39,625 bases of DNA from an uncultured Roseburia sp. (GCA_900548205.1 URJS01000012.1:1-39625), one strand, 5' to 3'. Counted from the first letter of the stretch, positions 24,119 through 33,071 are shown. The notes: a model not told the origin generated them from the sequence alone. Translations and numbers: made by a program.

Positions 24119-26377
24119 GTGAATACGAAAAAACGCTGGATGATGGTTATTTGTGTACAGGCTGTTCTGCTTGCCTTTGGCGTGCTGTGGGCAGTTTGGG
24201 CGCAGAGTGATGTGACGGAGGAGACCTTTATAGGAGCATCGGTGCCGGTCTATACGCAGAAGCAGCAAAGTCCCGTGGGGATGGGCTTGGAATTAAAGCG
24301 CGGCTCCTATGAGATCACGCTCACCTATCAAACGGAGAACGAGACAGTCTGCCAGCCGTTTATGTACACGGCATATGGGGAGGATTACGGGGATAAGGTA
24401 CTCCTCCTAAAAGAAGCGCAGCAAAAGACATTTGAGCTGATGCTTTATCGTGATGTGAGAGATTTTTATCTGCTGTCGGGCGATATGTCTCTGCAGGCAG
24501 AGCAGATGACGATCCGCCGGACGGCGCAGTGGCACTGGATGATCTGCGCACTCCTTGTAATTAGTATGCTTCTGGTGGATGCATATCTTTGGCAGAGGCA
24601 GAAAAAGTGGTGGGAGAATTTGCCTAAGGAGCGGCGCAGCAGTATTGTGGCGGTAGTTTCGATCGGAGTTTTGGCGTCCCTGCCGCTCTTTACAAACTAC
24701 CTTTTAAACGGTGCAGATTTAAGCTTTCATCTGATGCGGATCGAGGGGCTTGCAGAGGGGCTGCGGCAGGGAAACTTTCCCGTAAAGATGCAGCCGCTGT
24801 GGGTCAACGACCACGGTTATCCGGTGTCTGTGATGTACGGGGATGCGCTTTTGTATGTGCCGGCGCTTTTGACCCTGTGCGGATTTACGGTGCAGACGGC
24901 ATATAAGGTCTATTTGTTTGGAATGAACCTTTTGACGGCTGCTGTCTCTTATCATTGCGGAAAAACAATCAGCAAGAGCACAAATATCGGAATCATTGCA
25001 AGCGTATTGTATACGCTTTCCGGTTACCGGCTGACGAATGCCGTTTATCGGGCGGCATTGGGGGAGGTTACGGCAATGGCGTTTTTGCCGCTCGTGTTTT
25101 TGGGACTGTGGCAGATATTCAGTTATGAGGAAGGGGAGGATAAAAGTCGGCTAAGACGAGGCGCAGGGCTTTTGATCCTTGGATATACAGGAATTTTGCA
25201 GTCGCATCTGCTAAGCTTTGAGATGGCGATTTTGTTTTCAGTGATTTTTTGTCTCATGCAGGGAAGACGGTTTGTCAAAAGATGTATGCTTTTGGTAAAG
25301 ACCGGGCTTGTGACGATCGGCGTCAACCTGTTTTACCTTGTACCGTTTCTTGATTATATGCTGACGCAGGATATGCATGTATTTTATGCGAGAAACATCC
25401 GAATGCAGGACACGGGATTGTTTCTTCCGCAGCTGATGCAGATGTTCACCTATGGGGCAAGAGGCGTCAACAACGGGATCATGGCGCCTGTTTCCTATGG
25501 GATCAGCGATGAGCTTGTGATCGGGATTGGATTTCCCGTCATGGCAGTCATCTTTTTGTATCTGTGGGAGCGGCTGGTCCATAAGAAGCGGCTGCTTGAG
25601 ATAAACGGCGCGGGAGAGGCTTTTTTCACAACAAGGCTGTTCCTGCTTGTGCTGCTTAGCCTTTGGATGAGCACCTATTTCTTTCCGTGGAATATACCGG
25701 AGCGGATCCCGCAGCTTGCAACGATACTTGCACCGTATCAGTTTCCGGTGCGCTTTACGGCAATGGCGCTTGTTTTTGCCGTGCTCCTGGGGGCGTATGC
25801 TTTAAAAAATCTAAGGCTTCTGTGTGACGGGATAACGGCAAAGCTTGTGTTTGCGGGCCTTTGTCTGCTTGCGGTCCTTCATTTTTTATTTTACAGCGGA
25901 ATGCTCCTTGCGCTTCAGGAGCCGATCAAGGTGACTGGTGCGGGCGGTCTTGATACGAGGAATGCAGTCATCACCGGAGAATATCTGCTTGAAAATACCT
26001 ATGCAGGTTCTGTCAATGACGTGCGCCCGAAGGCAGATGAGGGAATTGTTATCAATGATTACAAGAAGGAAAAGGGCGTTATCACGCTTTCGGTGGAAAA
26101 TACCGGAGGAAACGAAGGTCATGTCAGCGTGCCGTTTTTTGCCTACAAGGGCTATCAGGCGAAGGATCACGCAAGCGGCACACAGCTTCCGATCGACTGT
26201 GATTATCAGAATATCATGATGCTAAGGATTCCCGCAGATTACCAGGGAGAGATTACGGTTGCATTTTCCGAGCCGCTGTACTGGCGCATGGCGGAGGCTG
26301 TCTCACTGATCGTTTTGGGTGGGATCGTATTTTTTCAATATGCAAAAAAGAAACCGATAAGGATGAAAATACGATGA
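24119..26377 (+). CDS. large membrane protein, YfhO/PTPS-related family
   Basis: A protein of about 752 residues. It has an N-terminal membrane segment and an extracytoplasmic domain (about 30-145), then a second segment and a long multi-spanning core. The core carries LPLFTNYLLNGADLSFHLMRIEGLAEGL, written here only by its ends LPLFT and AEGL (about 180-205). GDALLYVPALL and YTLSGYRLTNAVYR follow. These resemble the membrane part of the 6-pyruvoyl-tetrahydropterin-synthase-related (PF10131-like) and YfhO-like proteins. YfhO is linked to lipid-linked sugar addition to teichoic acids. A soluble C-terminal domain (about 615-725) precedes a final membrane segment. GTG 24119 after AAAGGGGA is preferred; TTG 24074 would overlap the previous gene. 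It overlaps the next gene by four bases. A GT-C-like role is inference. Confidence 0.65.
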   Translation: MNTKKRWMMVICVQAVLLAFGVLWAVWAQSDVTEETFIGASVPVYTQKQQSPVGMGLELKRGSYEITLTYQTENETVCQPFMYTAYGEDYGDKVLLLKEAQQKTFELMLYRDVRDFYLLSGDMSLQAEQMTIRRTAQWHWMICALLVISMLLVDAYLWQRQKKWWENLPKERRSSIVAVVSIGVLASLPLFTNYLLNGADLSFHLMRIEGLAEGLRQGNFPVKMQPLWVNDHGYPVSVMYGDALLYVPALLTLCGFTVQTAYKVYLFGMNLLTAAVSYHCGKTISKSTNIGIIASVLYTLSGYRLTNAVYRAALGEVTAMAFLPLVFLGLWQIFSYEEGEDKSRLRRGAGLLILGYTGILQSHLLSFEMAILFSVIFCLMQGRRFVKRCMLLVKTGLVTIGVNLFYLVPFLDYMLTQDMHVFYARNIRMQDTGLFLPQLMQMFTYGARGVNNGIMAPVSYGISDELVIGIGFPVMAVIFLYLWERLVHKKRLLEINGAGEAFFTTRLFLLVLLSLWMSTYFFPWNIPERIPQLATILAPYQFPVRFTAMALVFAVLLGAYALKNLRLLCDGITAKLVFAGLCLLAVLHFLFYSGMLLALQEPIKVTGAGGLDTRNAVITGEYLLENTYAGSVNDVRPKADEGIVINDYKKEKGVITLSVENTGGNEGHVSVPFFAYKGYQAKDHASGTQLPIDCDYQNIMMLRIPADYQGEITVAFSEPLYWRMAEAVSLIVLGGIVFFQYAKKKPIRMKIR

Positions 26378-28497
26378 AAAAAATAAGAAAAAAATCAATG
26401 CTGCTGACAGCGGCAAACGTAATCTTTTTTCTGCTGATGGGGCTTTTCTGGTATTCGAGTGATCAGATAAAAACGGATCGGCTGGAGATCCGTGTAAATT
26501 ACGGAGAGGATCATGCGAATGCAGAGGGAGGAACCTCCCAGTTATTCTATGCAAAAAGCGGGGAGGCGTTTTCGGAGGAGCAATCGCTTCTATGCAATAT
26601 CAACGAGGGCGGGATGTATGTGCAGTTTGCGCTCCCCAAGCTTGATCTGGAACATACGGATTTTCGGTTAGACCCCTTTATGAACGAGGATGATTTCTCG
26701 ATTCGTTCGTTTGAGGTACTCTATAGGGAGAGACTGCTTCTCACTCTGCCCGAGGGGGAGTTTGTCAAATATATAAAAAGCACGGAAAATTGTGAATTTT
26801 CGGCGACGGAGGACGGCGGCTTTTTTGAGGCAGACAACGGGGATGCACGCTTATATCTGGATGCGGAATTGAATCAAAGGATTTTGCAGGAATACAAAGA
26901 GAGCATCGCACCGAAAAAGCAGAAGCTGATAGTGTGGGCTGTTATCCTGTTTTTGTGGCTGGAGGGCGGCATGCTTCTCTTTTTCAGGCATAGAGAGCAT
27001 GCGCCTGCTGCAATGACGAAGTGGCATTTGTTTGCGGTTGTCGTTGCAGATATTCTTCTGATATTAGGCGCCGGAATCGTTTATGGCGCAGAATATCTGA
27101 TGAGCCATTTTGGAAATGTCAGCATCGAGGAGCTTTTGTTTCAGGCAAGAATGCCATTGGAGGGTGCGAATGTATCGTCATTTCAGGAATTATTTTATGA
27201 GCTTGGAGCGCTGGCGCTCATCATTACATGCGCAGTGGCAGGAATTGATATGCTGGCGCGCCGTATGGGACAGAAAAGCTGGTGCGCGGGGTGGATGGCG
27301 TCTCTGGGACTTGCGGCGGGTATCTATGGAATCGTGATTGCCGGAGCGCATTTTGATTTTGTATCCTATTGGAAGTTTACGCATGAGAAAACAACTCTCT
27401 ATGAAGAAAATTATGTGGACGCCAGAGACGTGGCAATCAAATTTCCGGAGAAAAAACGAAATTTGATTTACATTTATCTGGAATCCATGGAAATGACTTA
27501 TGCGTCGAAAGACGTCGGCGGAGCGATGGATGAGAATTATATACCGGAGCTGACTGCGCTGGCAATGGAGAATATTGATTTTTCCGCAGAGGGCTGTTTA
27601 AACGGAGCGCACTCCTTAAGCGGAACGACTTTTACAACGGCGGAGATCGTGGCAGATACATCAGGAACGCCGATCAATACCTCTCTAATGTCGAATGAGA
27701 CCGTGAACGCCTGGAGCTACGGAGAAAAAAGTATTTTGCCGGGCGTATGGACGCTGGGAGATGTATTGCACGAGGAAGGCTACCGCCAAATGTTTTTGAT
27801 CGGCTCAAACGGAGTGTTCGGAGGGAGAAGTCCCTATATGAAAGCGCATGGAGATTATGAGATCAAGGATTATAATTCTGCGCTTGCGGAGGGAAGAATC
27901 CCCGAAGACTATTATGTATGGTGGGGCTATGAGGATGAAAAGCTGATCGCCTATGCAAAAGAGGAGCTACAAAAGCTTGCGGAGGGAAACGAGCCGTTTA
28001 ATTTTACAATGCTGACAGCAGACACACATTTTACAGACGGCTATTTGTGTCCACAGTGCGGGGATGCGTACAGCGAGCAGTACAGCAATGTTATCGCCTG
28101 CTCAAGTAAGATGATCGCGGAGTTGATTTCGTGGATTTTGGAACAGGATTTTTATGAAAATACGACGATTGTGATCGCCGGGGATCATCCGACGATGGAT
28201 TCGGGCTACATAGAACGCCGGAATGCGCAGAATTATGACAGGAGAGTTTATGTCACGATCATAAACGCTGCAGACGGATGCAAAGAAAAGGAGCGGGAAA
28301 GAGGCTATTCGACCTTTGACCTTTATCCGACGACGCTTGCGGCGCTTGGTGCGCAAATCGAGGGGGATCAGCTGGGACTTGGAGTGAACCTGTTTTCTGA
28401 GAAAGAAACCTTATATGAGAAATACGGAAAAGAATATCTGGACGGCGAGCTGCTGAAATCGTCCCAATATTATGAGAAGCATTTCATGAGAGAGTAA
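26374..28497 (+). CDS. LTA synthase family (sulfatase-fold) phosphoglycerol or phosphoethanolamine-type transferase
   Basis: A 707-residue protein with an N-terminal membrane segment, an extracytoplasmic domain (about 30-175), further membrane segments (about 185-340), and an extracytoplasmic alkaline-phosphatase-superfamily domain (about 360-700). The metal site is recognisable from E370 in IYLESMEM, the nucleophile region GTTFTT (417-422) and D604-H605 in GDHPTMD. CPQCGDAYSEQY lies between them, as in OpgB-like phosphoglycerol transferases. The family moves phosphoglycerol or phosphoethanolamine from lipids to glycans or teichoic acids. Its start is coupled by ATGA to the previous gene, and it ends five bases from the convergent AraC gene. 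The extra N-terminal domain makes it longer than a plain LtaS. Confidence 0.85.
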   Translation: MKKIRKKSMLLTAANVIFFLLMGLFWYSSDQIKTDRLEIRVNYGEDHANAEGGTSQLFYAKSGEAFSEEQSLLCNINEGGMYVQFALPKLDLEHTDFRLDPFMNEDDFSIRSFEVLYRERLLLTLPEGEFVKYIKSTENCEFSATEDGGFFEADNGDARLYLDAELNQRILQEYKESIAPKKQKLIVWAVILFLWLEGGMLLFFRHREHAPAAMTKWHLFAVVVADILLILGAGIVYGAEYLMSHFGNVSIEELLFQARMPLEGANVSSFQELFYELGALALIITCAVAGIDMLARRMGQKSWCAGWMASLGLAAGIYGIVIAGAHFDFVSYWKFTHEKTTLYEENYVDARDVAIKFPEKKRNLIYIYLESMEMTYASKDVGGAMDENYIPELTALAMENIDFSAEGCLNGAHSLSGTTFTTAEIVADTSGTPINTSLMSNETVNAWSYGEKSILPGVWTLGDVLHEEGYRQMFLIGSNGVFGGRSPYMKAHGDYEIKDYNSALAEGRIPEDYYVWWGYEDEKLIAYAKEELQKLAEGNEPFNFTMLTADTHFTDGYLCPQCGDAYSEQYSNVIACSSKMIAELISWILEQDFYENTTIVIAGDHPTMDSGYIERRNAQNYDRRVYVTIINAADGCKEKERERGYSTFDLYPTTLAALGAQIEGDQLGLGVNLFSEKETLYEKYGKEYLDGELLKSSQYYEKHFMRE

Positions 28498-28531
28498 GCA
28501 GCTTACCACCGCTTCCGGTATTCGGAAGCGG
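28494..28531. repeat. inverted repeats at the convergent mdoB-like/araC junction
   Basis: GTAAGC-A-GCTTAC (28494-28506) is a perfect palindrome that spans both stop codons. Just to the right, ACCGCTTCCG and CGGAAGCGGT (about 28507-28531) form a 10-bp stem within the end of the AraC gene. Neither is followed by a T run, so termination is uncertain, but the stem may mark the 3' end of the plus transcript. Confidence 0.5.
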
Positions 28532-29384
28532 TGCAGCCCTCCATTTTTTTGAAAACCTTATTAAAATAGCTGGCGTCATCAATGCCGCAGAGCCTTGCGA
28601 TCTCCTCAATGGAGGAATTACTGTAGCGCAGAAGCTCCTTGGCGTTGGTGATTTTTTTTGTCAGAAGATACTGTATGATCGTTGTACCGTATTCCCTTTT
28701 AAATTCGCGGGAAAGATAGTACTTACTGATAAAAAACTGCTCTGCAAGCAGGTCGAGCGAGATGCTTTCCGTATAATGCTCATCCAGATAGTGCAGAATA
28801 TTTTCAAGCTTGCCGCTTAGCGCAGAGTCCGCCGCACTGTTCCCGTCTGTCTCGGTACAGATGATCGTCAGGATATTGACGATCTGCTGCGCAGTGCGCA
28901 GGTCGGTATCGTCCGCAGGCGTTTCGTGAAAACGGATAATTGCCTGAATGGCGGCGGTGAGCTCGGCAAAATGTCCCGTGTGAAAATGCCATGTCTTCTG
29001 CTCCCGAAAGCAGGTATAGTAGGCGTCTGCCTGCGGGCCATAGAAATGAAGCCACATCAGCTCCCACGGATCGTTTTCACTGCTGATATGTGTATATTCC
29101 TCCTTGCAGTCAAGGAAAAAGCAGTCACCCGGCTGCGCGGGAACGGTCAACAGCGTTTTTGTTTTGTCACGATAGGAAACCTTGCCGCTTCCGGAGAGAA
29201 CGATCAGGAACAGATAAGACCTTAGACCGCTGCGTCGGCTCAAATGGGGCTTTAAGCTTTTGAGGTATCCTGCTTCCTGGATATAGAAGAAGTTGGTCCT
29301 TGTAAACGGGGCGGGCGTGTTGATGACACGACGGGTATTGGTCACCTCCGAGGTCTTATATTTTTCAAAAAAAGAATCGCGCAT
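28503..29384 (-). CDS. AraC family transcriptional regulator
   Basis: A 293-residue regulator. The N-terminal half holds a cupin-like sensor region (PGDCFFLDCKEEYTHI, WELMWLHFYG) of the kind that binds sugars. The C-terminal ~100 residues hold the two helix-turn-helix motifs (ISLDLLAEQFFISKYYLSR, and SIEEIARLCGIDDASYFNKVFKK shown here only by its landmarks SIEEIA and SYFNKVFKK). ATG 29384 is chosen because AAAGGAG lies seven bases upstream; the open frame runs to an ATG at 29423 without a site. It diverges from gmd-fcl-manC, and an exact direct repeat at 21-bp spacing overlies its own promoter. Control of itself and of GDP-fucose synthesis is inferred. Confidence 0.92.
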   Translation of the reverse strand: MRDSFFEKYKTSEVTNTRRVINTPAPFTRTNFFYIQEAGYLKSLKPHLSRRSGLRSYLFLIVLSGSGKVSYRDKTKTLLTVPAQPGDCFFLDCKEEYTHISSENDPWELMWLHFYGPQADAYYTCFREQKTWHFHTGHFAELTAAIQAIIRFHETPADDTDLRTAQQIVNILTIICTETDGNSAADSALSGKLENILHYLDEHYTESISLDLLAEQFFISKYYLSREFKREYGTTIIQYLLTKKITNAKELLRYSNSSIEEIARLCGIDDASYFNKVFKKMEGCTASEYRKRW

Positions 29385-29453
29385 AGCGGTGCTCCTTTGC
29401 AAAAGAAAATGAAAAACCGGCATGGCGCGCCGGAAGTCCTTATGATCATAATA

Positions 29454-29484
29454 GCAATATAATACTATTTTTGGGCAATATAAT
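29454..29484. promoter_or_regulatory. candidate AraC-type operator: 10-bp direct repeat, 21-bp period
   Basis: GCAATATAAT occurs exactly at 29454-29463 and again at 29475-29484. Start-to-start spacing is 21 bp, two helical turns, the arrangement used by AraC-type monomers on direct half-sites. The left copy covers the -10 box and the right copy the -35 box of the araC promoter. Confidence 0.55.
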
Positions 29485-29487
29485 CAA
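29459..29487 (-). promoter_or_regulatory. sigma-A promoter for the araC gene
   Basis: On the minus strand TTGATT (29487-29482) and TATTAT (29464-29459) are 17 bases apart. The box pair is overlaid by the direct repeat, which suggests self-repression. Confidence 0.6.
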
Positions 29488-29516
29488 TTATCAAATCAAA
29501 AAATTTAGACTATACT
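29488..29516 (+). promoter_or_regulatory. sigma-A promoter for gmd-fcl-manC
   Basis: TTATCA at 29488-29493 and TATACT at 29511-29516 are 17 bases apart. The -35 box directly abuts the -35 box of the araC promoter, so the repeat at 29454-29484 sits immediately upstream, in a position suited to activation. Confidence 0.65.
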
Positions 29517-29577
29517 AGACAGCGGCTTAAGAAAAAGAAATTGGCAAAATAATTATAGAAATAAAAGGAGAATCAAG

Positions 29578-30612
29578 ATGAGTAAAGCAGCGTTGATCAC
29601 AGGCGTAACCGGACAGGATGGAAGCTATCTGGCAGAGCTATTATTGGAGAAAGGGTATGAGGTACATGGAATGGTACGCCGTTCCTCAACTGAGAAAAGA
29701 GAGCGTATTGATCATTTGAATGGCAATCCGCATTTCCATATTCATTACGGCGATCTGGCGGATTCCTTAAGTCTTGTAAAGATCATCGGCTCCGTAAAGC
29801 CGGATGAGATCTACAATCTTGCGGCGCAGTCCCATGTAGGCGTAAGCTTTGACGTGCCGGAGTATACGGCGGACGTGGTGGCGACCGGTGTGCTCCGCGT
29901 GCTTGAGGCAGTGCGCGTATGCGGCCTGGAGGCGACCTGCCGCATCTATCAGGCGTCTACCTCCGAGCTATACGGCAAGGTAGAAGAAGTTCCGCAGCGT
30001 GAGACAACCCCGTTTCACCCGTACAGTCCGTACGCAGTGGCAAAGCAGTACGGCTTTTGGATCGTGAAGGAGTACCGCGAGGCTTACAATATGTTCTGCT
30101 GCTCCGGTATCTTATTTAACCATGAGTCTGAGCGCCGCGGAGAGACGTTTGTGACGCGCAAGATCTCCCTTGCAGCGGCAAGGATCGCACAGGGCAAGCA
30201 GGACACGCTGTATCTTGGAAATTTATCCTCCCTGCGTGACTGGGGCTATGCCAAGGATTATGTGGAGTGTATGTGGCTGATTTTACAGAATGACAAGCCG
30301 GAGGACTTTGTGATCGCGACCGGTGAGCAGCATTCGGTGCGTGAGTTCTGCGAATATGCATTCCGTGAGGCAGGCATTGAGCTGGAATTTCAGGGTGAAG
30401 GCATGGATGAGGTCGGCATCGATAAGGCGACAGGCAAGGTCGTGATCCGGGTGGCGGAGGAATTTTATCGTCCGACCGACGTGGTGAACCTCTGGGGAGA
30501 CCCGACGAAGGCAAAAACAGAGCTTGGCTGGAATCCGACAAAGACGACCTTTGAGGAATTAGTAAAAATCATGGTAAAGCATGACATGGAGCTGGTTGCA
30601 AAGGAAGCGTAG
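29578..30612 (+). CDS. gmd: GDP-mannose 4,6-dehydratase
   Basis: A 344-residue short-chain dehydrogenase-type enzyme converting GDP-D-mannose to GDP-4-keto-6-deoxy-D-mannose. The NADP-binding GVTGQDGSYLAELLL starts at residue 9. EIYNLAAQSHVGVSF, QASTSELYGKV and the catalytic YSPYAVAKQYGFW (YxxxK) are diagnostic, as are GNLSSLRDWGYAKDYVE and DKPEDFVIATG. AAAGGAG precedes ATG 29578. It is first in an operon with fcl and manC, which together make GDP-L-fucose from mannose-1-phosphate. Length is normal for bacterial Gmd. Nothing is broken or missing. Confidence 0.97.
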   Translation: MSKAALITGVTGQDGSYLAELLLEKGYEVHGMVRRSSTEKRERIDHLNGNPHFHIHYGDLADSLSLVKIIGSVKPDEIYNLAAQSHVGVSFDVPEYTADVVATGVLRVLEAVRVCGLEATCRIYQASTSELYGKVEEVPQRETTPFHPYSPYAVAKQYGFWIVKEYREAYNMFCCSGILFNHESERRGETFVTRKISLAAARIAQGKQDTLYLGNLSSLRDWGYAKDYVECMWLILQNDKPEDFVIATGEQHSVREFCEYAFREAGIELEFQGEGMDEVGIDKATGKVVIRVAEEFYRPTDVVNLWGDPTKAKTELGWNPTKTTFEELVKIMVKHDMELVAKEA

Positions 30613-30641
30613 AGAGCAGACAAAACAGAAGGAGCGATAAC

Positions 30642-31583
30642 ATGGAAAAGGACGCAAAGATTTATGTGGCGGGACATCGGGGCATGGTCGGTTCTGCGAT
30701 CATCCGCCGGCTGGAGAAGGAGGGCTACTCCAATATTATTACAAGAACGCATAAGGAGTTAAACCTCTGCCGCCAGAATGAGGTCGAGGAGTTTTTTGCA
30801 AAGGAAAAGCCGGAATATGTCTTTTTGGCGGCGGCGAAGGTCGGCGGGATCATGGCAAACAGCGAGGCTCTGGCTGATTTTATGTATGAAAATATGATGC
30901 TTGAGATGAATGTCATCCATGAGGCTTGGAAGAATGGCTGTAAGAAGCTGCTGTTTCTTGGGTCCTCCTGCATCTACCCGCGCATGGCGCCGCAGCCGAT
31001 GCCGGAGAGCTGCCTTTTGACGAGCGAGCTGGAAAAGACAAACGAGGCGTATGCGCTCGCAAAGATCAGCGGCTTAAAATACTGTGAGTACTTAAACAAG
31101 CAGTACGGAACAGATTACATTTCCGTGATGCCGACAAATCTTTATGGACCAAATGATAATTATCACCCGGAGCACAGCCATGTGCTTCCGGCGCTTATCC
31201 GCCGTTTTCATGAGGCGAAGGAGGCAGGACTTAAGGAAGTGACATGCTGGGGAACGGGTACGCCGCTGCGGGAATTTCTGTATGTGGACGACCTTGCAGA
31301 CGCATGTGTGTATCTGATGAACCACTACAGCGGGGATGAGACGGTCAACCTCGGCACAGGCAAAGAATTAACGATCAAAGAGCTGACCGAGATCGTGGCA
31401 AGGGTGATCGGCTATGAGGGCGAGATTCAGTGGGATCCGAGCAAGCCGGACGGCACGCCCAGAAAGCTCTTGGATGTGAGCAAGCTTGAGAGCCTCGGCT
31501 GGAAATATAAGACAGAGCTTGAGGACGGAATCCGCCTTGCCTATGAGGATTTTTTAAATAACCCGATGCGTGCGGAGCGCTAA
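30642..31583 (+). CDS. fcl: GDP-L-fucose synthase
   Basis: A 313-residue epimerase/reductase that turns GDP-4-keto-6-deoxymannose into GDP-L-fucose with NADPH. The VAGHRGMVGSAI glycine motif (G11, G14, G17), the FLGSSCIYPRMAPQPMPE block, the catalytic YALAKISGLKYCE (YxxxK), and MPTNLYGPNDNYHPEHSHV are characteristic. AAAAGGAG precedes ATG 30642. It lies 29 bases after gmd and 17 before manC. The product is the presumed donor for the three fucosyltransferase-fold proteins at 6934, 10830 and 15610. Confidence 0.97.
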   Translation: MEKDAKIYVAGHRGMVGSAIIRRLEKEGYSNIITRTHKELNLCRQNEVEEFFAKEKPEYVFLAAAKVGGIMANSEALADFMYENMMLEMNVIHEAWKNGCKKLLFLGSSCIYPRMAPQPMPESCLLTSELEKTNEAYALAKISGLKYCEYLNKQYGTDYISVMPTNLYGPNDNYHPEHSHVLPALIRRFHEAKEAGLKEVTCWGTGTPLREFLYVDDLADACVYLMNHYSGDETVNLGTGKELTIKELTEIVARVIGYEGEIQWDPSKPDGTPRKLLDVSKLESLGWKYKTELEDGIRLAYEDFLNNPMRAER

Positions 31584-31600
31584 AGATAAGGAGGAGAGCC

Positions 31601-32959
31601 ATGTATATTGTGTTACTGTCGGGAGGTTCGGGGAAGCGTCTTTGGCCGCTCTCCAACGACCTTTGTTCCAAGCAGTATATCAAATTAATGAATCACGATA
31701 ACGCGGAGGAGACAGCGCAGGAGGGGAATGCAAAGTGCTCTATGCTGCAGAGAGTGTTCGGGCAGCTGAAAAATGCCGGGCTTGCGGAAAATACGATCGT
31801 CTGTGCGAGCGATGCGCAGGTCGAGATCATTGAGAGCCAGCTTGCGAGCGCTGTGGAGGTCGCGGTAGAGCCGATGCGCCGCGATACGTTTCCGGCGGTG
31901 ATGCTTTCCTGTGCTTACCTGCTGTCTAAAAAGGGGGCAAAGCCTGACGATGTGGTGGCATTTCTTCCGGTAGACCCGTACACGACAGGTACGTTTTTTT
32001 CCTGCATCAAGCAGCTGGGAGAGCAGATCGCAAGGACAGAGCAGACGATCGGACTGCTCGGCGGCGTGCCGACCTACCCGTCCACGAAATATGGCTACAT
32101 CGTGCCAAAGAAGGGCGAGGGTACGTTTTTGGAAGTAGAAGGATTCCGCGAGAAACCCGACGAGGAGACGGCGGCAGAGCTTGTAGAGAGTGGCGCGCTC
32201 TGGAATTGCGGCGTGTTCTGCTTTACGCTCTCAATGGCGCAGCAGTGGGTGGAGAAATACGGTGTCTGCATGGATTATGACAGTCTGGCGGCAGATTATG
32301 AGAAGCTTCCGAAGAAAAGCTTTGACTATGAGGTGTTGGAGCACTGGAACCGCATCGGGGCAATGAAGTACAGCGATATGTGGAAGGACCTCGGTACCTG
32401 GAACACGCTCACGGAGGAGATGAAGGAAAACAGCATCGGCGATGTGACATGGGACGATACCTGTGAAAACAGCCACGCGATCAATGTGCTTGGGATCCCG
32501 CTTGTCGTGATGGGGGCAAAGAACATGGTCATTGCAGCATCGCATGATGGAATCCTTGTGGCGGATAAGCATCAGAGCTCTTATATCAAGGATTGCCTGA
32601 CCCGGCTTGAGGATACTTCTAAATATGAGGAGCGCCGCTGGGGCACGGTCAAAACGATCGACCGTGAGGAGGATGACGGCAGCAGGAGTGTGACAAAGCG
32701 CGTCAAGGTGCTTGCCGGAAAGACGATGCCAAGACACAAGCACTGCAGGCATACGGAGACGATCACCGTGCTTTCCGGCATGGGAAAGCTGCTGCTGGAA
32801 GCTGCAGAGATTGACCTTATGGCAGGCGTGACAGTCAGCATCGCGGCAGGAAAGGAGCACAGCATCCGTGCGGTCGGCTCTGATCTGAAATGTATCGAGG
32901 TCAGTCTTGGAGACACGAGCAATGATGAAATTGTGGTTGAGGAAAGAACTGTAGAGTGA
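31601..32959 (+). CDS. manC: mannose-1-phosphate guanylyltransferase with C-terminal cupin domain
   Basis: A 452-residue protein making GDP-mannose from GTP and mannose-1-phosphate. The nucleotidyltransferase signature GSGKRLWPLS (9-18) is followed by SKQ (23-25), where most relatives have PKQ. VAFLPVDPY, GFREKPDEE, LWNCGVFCF and WKDLGTWNTL follow. The C-terminal ~85 residues form a cupin with PRHKHCRHTETITVLSG from about 377, as in two-domain ManC/phosphomannose isomerase proteins; whether isomerase activity remains is unclear. GGAGGAG precedes ATG 31601. It ends the operon. No phosphomannomutase was seen in the window. Confidence 0.93.
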   Translation: MYIVLLSGGSGKRLWPLSNDLCSKQYIKLMNHDNAEETAQEGNAKCSMLQRVFGQLKNAGLAENTIVCASDAQVEIIESQLASAVEVAVEPMRRDTFPAVMLSCAYLLSKKGAKPDDVVAFLPVDPYTTGTFFSCIKQLGEQIARTEQTIGLLGGVPTYPSTKYGYIVPKKGEGTFLEVEGFREKPDEETAAELVESGALWNCGVFCFTLSMAQQWVEKYGVCMDYDSLAADYEKLPKKSFDYEVLEHWNRIGAMKYSDMWKDLGTWNTLTEEMKENSIGDVTWDDTCENSHAINVLGIPLVVMGAKNMVIAASHDGILVADKHQSSYIKDCLTRLEDTSKYEERRWGTVKTIDREEDDGSRSVTKRVKVLAGKTMPRHKHCRHTETITVLSGMGKLLLEAAEIDLMAGVTVSIAAGKEHSIRAVGSDLKCIEVSLGDTSNDEIVVEERTVE

Positions 32960-33009
32960 AACAATCACCTATAGACAGAAAATCGCAGAAGAAATACAAA
33001 AGAGAAAAG

Positions 33010-33069
33010 AAAAATCACAGAAAAGATAGCTTTCTGAAAAAAAATAGGTTATAATGGTTCGTGATTTTT
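33010..33069 (+). terminator. weak terminator-like structure after manC
   Basis: AAAAATCAC (33010-33018) can pair with GTGATTTTT (33061-33069), enclosing a smaller CAGAAA/TTTCTG hairpin (33017-33036). The right arm contributes the T run. The loop is large, so the call is weak. Confidence 0.3.
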
Positions 33070-33071
33070 TG

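Noticed and set aside
32231..32968. 245-residue minus-strand open frame
   Set aside because: Antisense to manC, which has intact family motifs; the frame has no recognised content.
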